From: Confluentibacter sediminis
Lineage (GTDB): Bacteria; Bacteroidota; Bacteroidia; Flavobacteriales; Flavobacteriaceae
Length of the DNA stretch: 64,000 nucleotides
Assembly: GCF_003258355.1 (NCBI RefSeq)
Contig: NZ_QKPO01000011.1
Location: 124,001 to 188,000, forward strand
Direction: 5' to 3'
Positions 61,645 to 64,000 of the stretch are shown in pieces. Below the pieces are notes generated by a model. It made no database searches. It was not told the DNA's origin and was given only the letters and a program-made list of their open reading frames with translations. How positions within the stretch are numbered: the stretch's first letter is position 1; every line of letters starts with the position of its first letter. The position numbers were made by a program, and so were the translations under genes.

Positions 61645-63318
61645 TCCTTTAGGGATAGCATGAATAAGTTTTTTGGTGTATTCTTTTTTTGGGTTGTTAT
61701 AAATAATGTCGGCATCATCTAATTCTTCAATGTGTCCTTGATTCATTACCAATAATTGGTCGGACATATATTTTACAACAGCTAAGTCGTGTGAAATAAA
61801 AATATAAGTAAACCCAAAAGTAGCTTTTAATTCATTTAACAAGTTTAATACTTGTGCTTGTACCGAAATATCTAAAGCTGAAACAGACTCATCGCAAACA
61901 ATGAGTTTTGGTTGAAGGGCAATTGTTCTAGCAATGCCAATTCGTTGACGTTGACCCCCTGAGAATTCGTGTGGGTAGCGATTGAAATAATCTTCAGACA
62001 AGCCAACTCGATTTAAAATATCTATTGTTTTGTCTTTTCGTTCACTGTCAGAATTGTAAAGACGATGCACTTTCATAGGTTCCATAATAGCTTCCCCCAC
62101 AGGAATTCTTGGATTTAATGAAGAATAAGGATCTTGAAAAATAATTTGAATGTCTTTTCTAAGGTTTCTAGTGTCGGCTTTAGACATTTTTGTAATATCA
62201 ACACCTTTATATAAAATTTTTCCAGAAGTAGCCTTGTCTAATTGAAGAATGGCATTTCCTAACGTAGATTTTCCACAACCAGACTCCCCAACAAGCCCTA
62301 AAGTTTCGCCTTCATACAATTTAAAACTAACCTGGTCTACAGCTTTAAAAGTGGTTGATTTTGTAAACCATCCTGATTTTGAAATATATTCTTTTTCAAC
62401 ATTTATAACCTCTAATAAAGGTGGGTTACTATATAATTTTTCATGATTTATTTTACGGTCTTCATCGGTTACTATCTCTTTGGATACCGAGTTGTTTAAA
62501 TAATCTTGGATGGTTGGCAATACTTTTAATCGCGTATCTAGAGAAGGTCTGGAATTAATAAGCGCTTTTGTATAATTATTTTTAGGATGATTGAAAATGG
62601 TGGAAACGTCGCTTTGTTCAACAATATCGCCTTTATACATGACTAAAACGCGGTTAGCAATTTCAGAAATAAGTGCTAAATCATGCGTAATAAAAATGAT
62701 GCTCATTTTAGTTTTAGCCTGTAGCTCTTTTAATAAGTCGATAATATTTCTTTGAACCGTAACATCTAAAGCGGTTGTTGGTTCATCGGCAATTAAAATA
62801 TCTGGTTTACAAGCTATAGCCATGGCTATCATAACCCGTTGTTTTTGTCCACCCGAAATTTCATGTGGATACGCCTCATACACACGATAAGGGTCTGGTA
62901 ACTTTACTTGTTCAAAAAGCGATATGGTTTGTTGCTTGGCTTCCTTTTTAGATAGGTTTTCATGCTGTAATAAGATTTCTTGAACCTGTTTTCCGCAAGT
63001 CGTAGACGGATTTAAAGAGCTCATGGGTTCTTGAAAAATCATGGCTATTTTTTTTCCGCGAATGGATTGAAATGCTTTTGATGAAAGTGTTGTTAAATTT
63101 TGGTTGTCATAAATAATACTGCCAGAAGTTATTTTGCTAATTTTCTTGGGGAGCAATCCTAAAATAGCCAGAGAAGAAACCGATTTACCGGATCCTGATT
63201 CCCCGACAATACCCAATATTTCGTTTTGATTTAAATGGTAGGAAATATGATGGATGACTTCATTTTCGCCAAAGGAAATAGACAGGTTTTCAACCGTTAA
63301 TATATTTTTTCTCTCCAT
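61639..63318 (-). CDS. Fused oligopeptide-type ABC transporter ATPase (two-domain)
   Basis: The 559-residue protein has two complete ATPase domains, as in DppD-DppF or YejF. Domain 1 has [34 protein letters not shown] and [13 protein letters not shown]; domain 2 (from residue 300) has [34 protein letters not shown] and [15 protein letters not shown]. Such proteins energise import of peptides or nickel, or other substrates, with two permeases and a binding protein. None of these is in the window, so partners are elsewhere. The start codon overlaps the stop of the exonuclease gene by 1 base, so the two are coupled. Confidence 0.93.
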   Translation of the reverse strand: MERKNILTVENLSISFGENEVIHHISYHLNQNEILGIVGESGSGKSVSSLAILGLLPKKISKITSGSIIYDNQNLTTLSSKAFQSIRGKKIAMIFQEPMSSLNPSTTCGKQVQEILLQHENLSKKEAKQQTISLFEQVKLPDPYRVYEAYPHEISGGQKQRVMIAMAIACKPDILIADEPTTALDVTVQRNIIDLLKELQAKTKMSIIFITHDLALISEIANRVLVMYKGDIVEQSDVSTIFNHPKNNYTKALINSRPSLDTRLKVLPTIQDYLNNSVSKEIVTDEDRKINHEKLYSNPPLLEVINVEKEYISKSGWFTKSTTFKAVDQVSFKLYEGETLGLVGESGCGKSTLGNAILQLDKATSGKILYKGVDITKMSKADTRNLRKDIQIIFQDPYSSLNPRIPVGEAIMEPMKVHRLYNSDSERKDKTIDILNRVGLSEDYFNRYPHEFSGGQRQRIGIARTIALQPKLIVCDESVSALDISVQAQVLNLLNELKATFGFTYIFISHDLAVVKYMSDQLLVMNQGHIEELDDADIIYNNPKKEYTKKLIHAIPKGL

Positions 63319-64000
63319 TAAATATGAATAATATCATCGTCGGTTAATATATCGTCACCACGCAAACGCAAAAATATTTGGGCAACCGCTACTGTATCTT
63401 TTTCGCAATACGTAACAATTCTATCAATATCATTGTCTTCATAAAATACGCTGTACACTTCGCTACCATCAATATCATCTTTGGGTGATGGAATGCCTAA
63501 AATATGAGTTAAAAGCTTTAAAGAGGTGTAATTTTTGTAATCACCAAACTTCCACAATTCTAGAGTGTCCAGATAAGGTACTTCCCATGGTTTTTTGCCA
63601 AAAAGATTCAGTTTGTGTGGCAATTCTATATTATGAATGATCATACGACGGGCAATGTATGGGAAGTCAAATTCCTTACCATTGTGAGCGCACAATAAAT
63701 GTTTTGTTTCACTGAAATGCGATATCAGTAAGTTTTTAAAATCTTTTAATATTTTAATTTCATTGCCAAAGAAAGACGTTACTCTAAATTTTCTTAAATC
63801 ACCCTGAAGTTTAAAATAACCAACCGAAATACAAACTATTTTGCCAAATTCTGCCCAAATGCCTGCACGTTCATAAAAATCTTCGGCACTTTCATCTTCT
63901 TTTCTTTGATATTGCGATTTTAAGTCCCAAAGATGTTGCTTGGTTTCATCTAAATCAGAGAATTGTTGCACTTCTGGAACGGTTTCAATATCTAGGAATA
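63318..64000 (-). CDS. DEDD-type 3'-5' exonuclease (PolB exonuclease-like), 5' end beyond window
   Basis: The visible 227 codons hold FLDIETVPEVQQFSDLDETK, the first catalytic DxE (DIE), then HNGKEFDFPYIARRMIIHNI, giving the middle Asp region, and YCEKDTVAVAQIFLRLRGDD for the last Asp. It resembles the predicted PolB exonuclease-like 3'-5' exonuclease that degrades single-stranded ends. The frame is open to the right edge, so the true start lies a few codons beyond 64000; a GTG at 63971 comes after the catalytic Asp and is not the start. Its stop overlaps the ABC ATPase start by 1 base. Confidence 0.85.
   Translation of the reverse strand, partial: FLDIETVPEVQQFSDLDETKQHLWDLKSQYQRKEDESAEDFYERAGIWAEFGKIVCISVGYFKLQGDLRKFRVTSFFGNEIKILKDFKNLLISHFSETKHLLCAHNGKEFDFPYIARRMIIHNIELPHKLNLFGKKPWEVPYLDTLELWKFGDYKNYTSLKLLTHILGIPSPKDDIDGSEVYSVFYEDNDIDRIVTYCEKDTVAVAQIFLRLRGDDILTDDDIIHI

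Noticed and set aside
1-64000. CRISPR arrays, tRNA or rRNA genes, prophage or replication origin
   Set aside because: No spaced direct repeats, cloverleaf-like sequences, phage structural genes or DnaA-box clusters were recognised while reading the gaps between genes.

Overview
The window reads as a continuous stretch of chromosome from a low-GC member of the Bacteroidota, almost certainly a marine-type Flavobacteriaceae. Evidence: the gliding/type IX secretion lipoproteins SprE/PorW and GldH, a split ATP synthase operon without the beta and epsilon genes, TAnnTTTG-type -7 promoter boxes, scarce Shine-Dalgarno sequences, several TTG starts, and many family-specific proteins (DUF4254, DUF6427, DUF6341, DUF5687, DUF4292, SPOR/HU-CCDC81). 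Genus cannot be fixed from sequence reading alone. No tRNA, rRNA or CRISPR array was seen.

Region 1 (1-14.2 kb) is a surface-polysaccharide locus. It holds glycosyltransferases, a Wzx-type flippase, a hexapeptide acyltransferase, FkbM methyltransferases (one intact, one a pseudogene), two candidate Wzy/ligase proteins, an RmlD-like reductase, a polyprenyl-phosphate sugar transferase and a UDP-glucuronate decarboxylase. Strand switches, a decayed FkbM gene and a decayed IS1595-family transposase show that the locus has been remodelled. One wzy-like gene carries a perfect 23-bp inverted repeat inside its coding sequence.

Region 2 (14.7-27 kb) is conserved core: purD, two small membrane proteins, upp, DUF4254, a family 9 glycosyltransferase, a PaaE-like reductase, an ABC exporter pair (DUF5687 permease and ATPase), SprE/PorW and a bactofilin. 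Region 3 (27-33 kb) is the ATP synthase operon atpZ-DUF6168-atpBEFHA-G, with a hairpin after atpE and a frameshifted four-helix-bundle gene inserted between atpA and atpG.

Region 4 (33-44.8 kb) is cell-envelope and housekeeping: a second flippase, dut, a nucleotidyltransferase, a TPR protein, a DUF4292 lipoprotein, an EnvC-like M23 factor, a thioesterase, a SPOR/HU protein, dprA, trpS and plsC. Palindromic REP-like repeats sit in several gaps. Region 5 (44.9-48.7 kb) is an accessory island. A lipoprotein with a conserved N-terminal half and an AT-rich C-terminal metallopeptidase module (HEYVH) is followed by a small lipoprotein (candidate immunity protein), an apparent displaced protein tail and a WG-repeat protein; it looks like a polymorphic toxin locus.

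Region 6 (48.8-64 kb) holds an ECF sigma factor with a membrane-anchored beta-barrel partner, recA, an operon joining both known routes to tRNA 5-hydroxyuridine (trhO, trhP) with a ferredoxin, ricT-gldH, PBP1A, the two subunits of a 3-oxoacid CoA-transferase, a fused oligopeptide-type ABC ATPase and a DEDD-type exonuclease that runs off the end. The most interesting items are the toxin-like island, the trhO-trhP-ferredoxin operon, the perfect hairpin inside the wzy-like gene, the broken gene inside the ATP synthase operon, the sigma factor/beta-barrel pair and an orphan terminator upstream of trhO.
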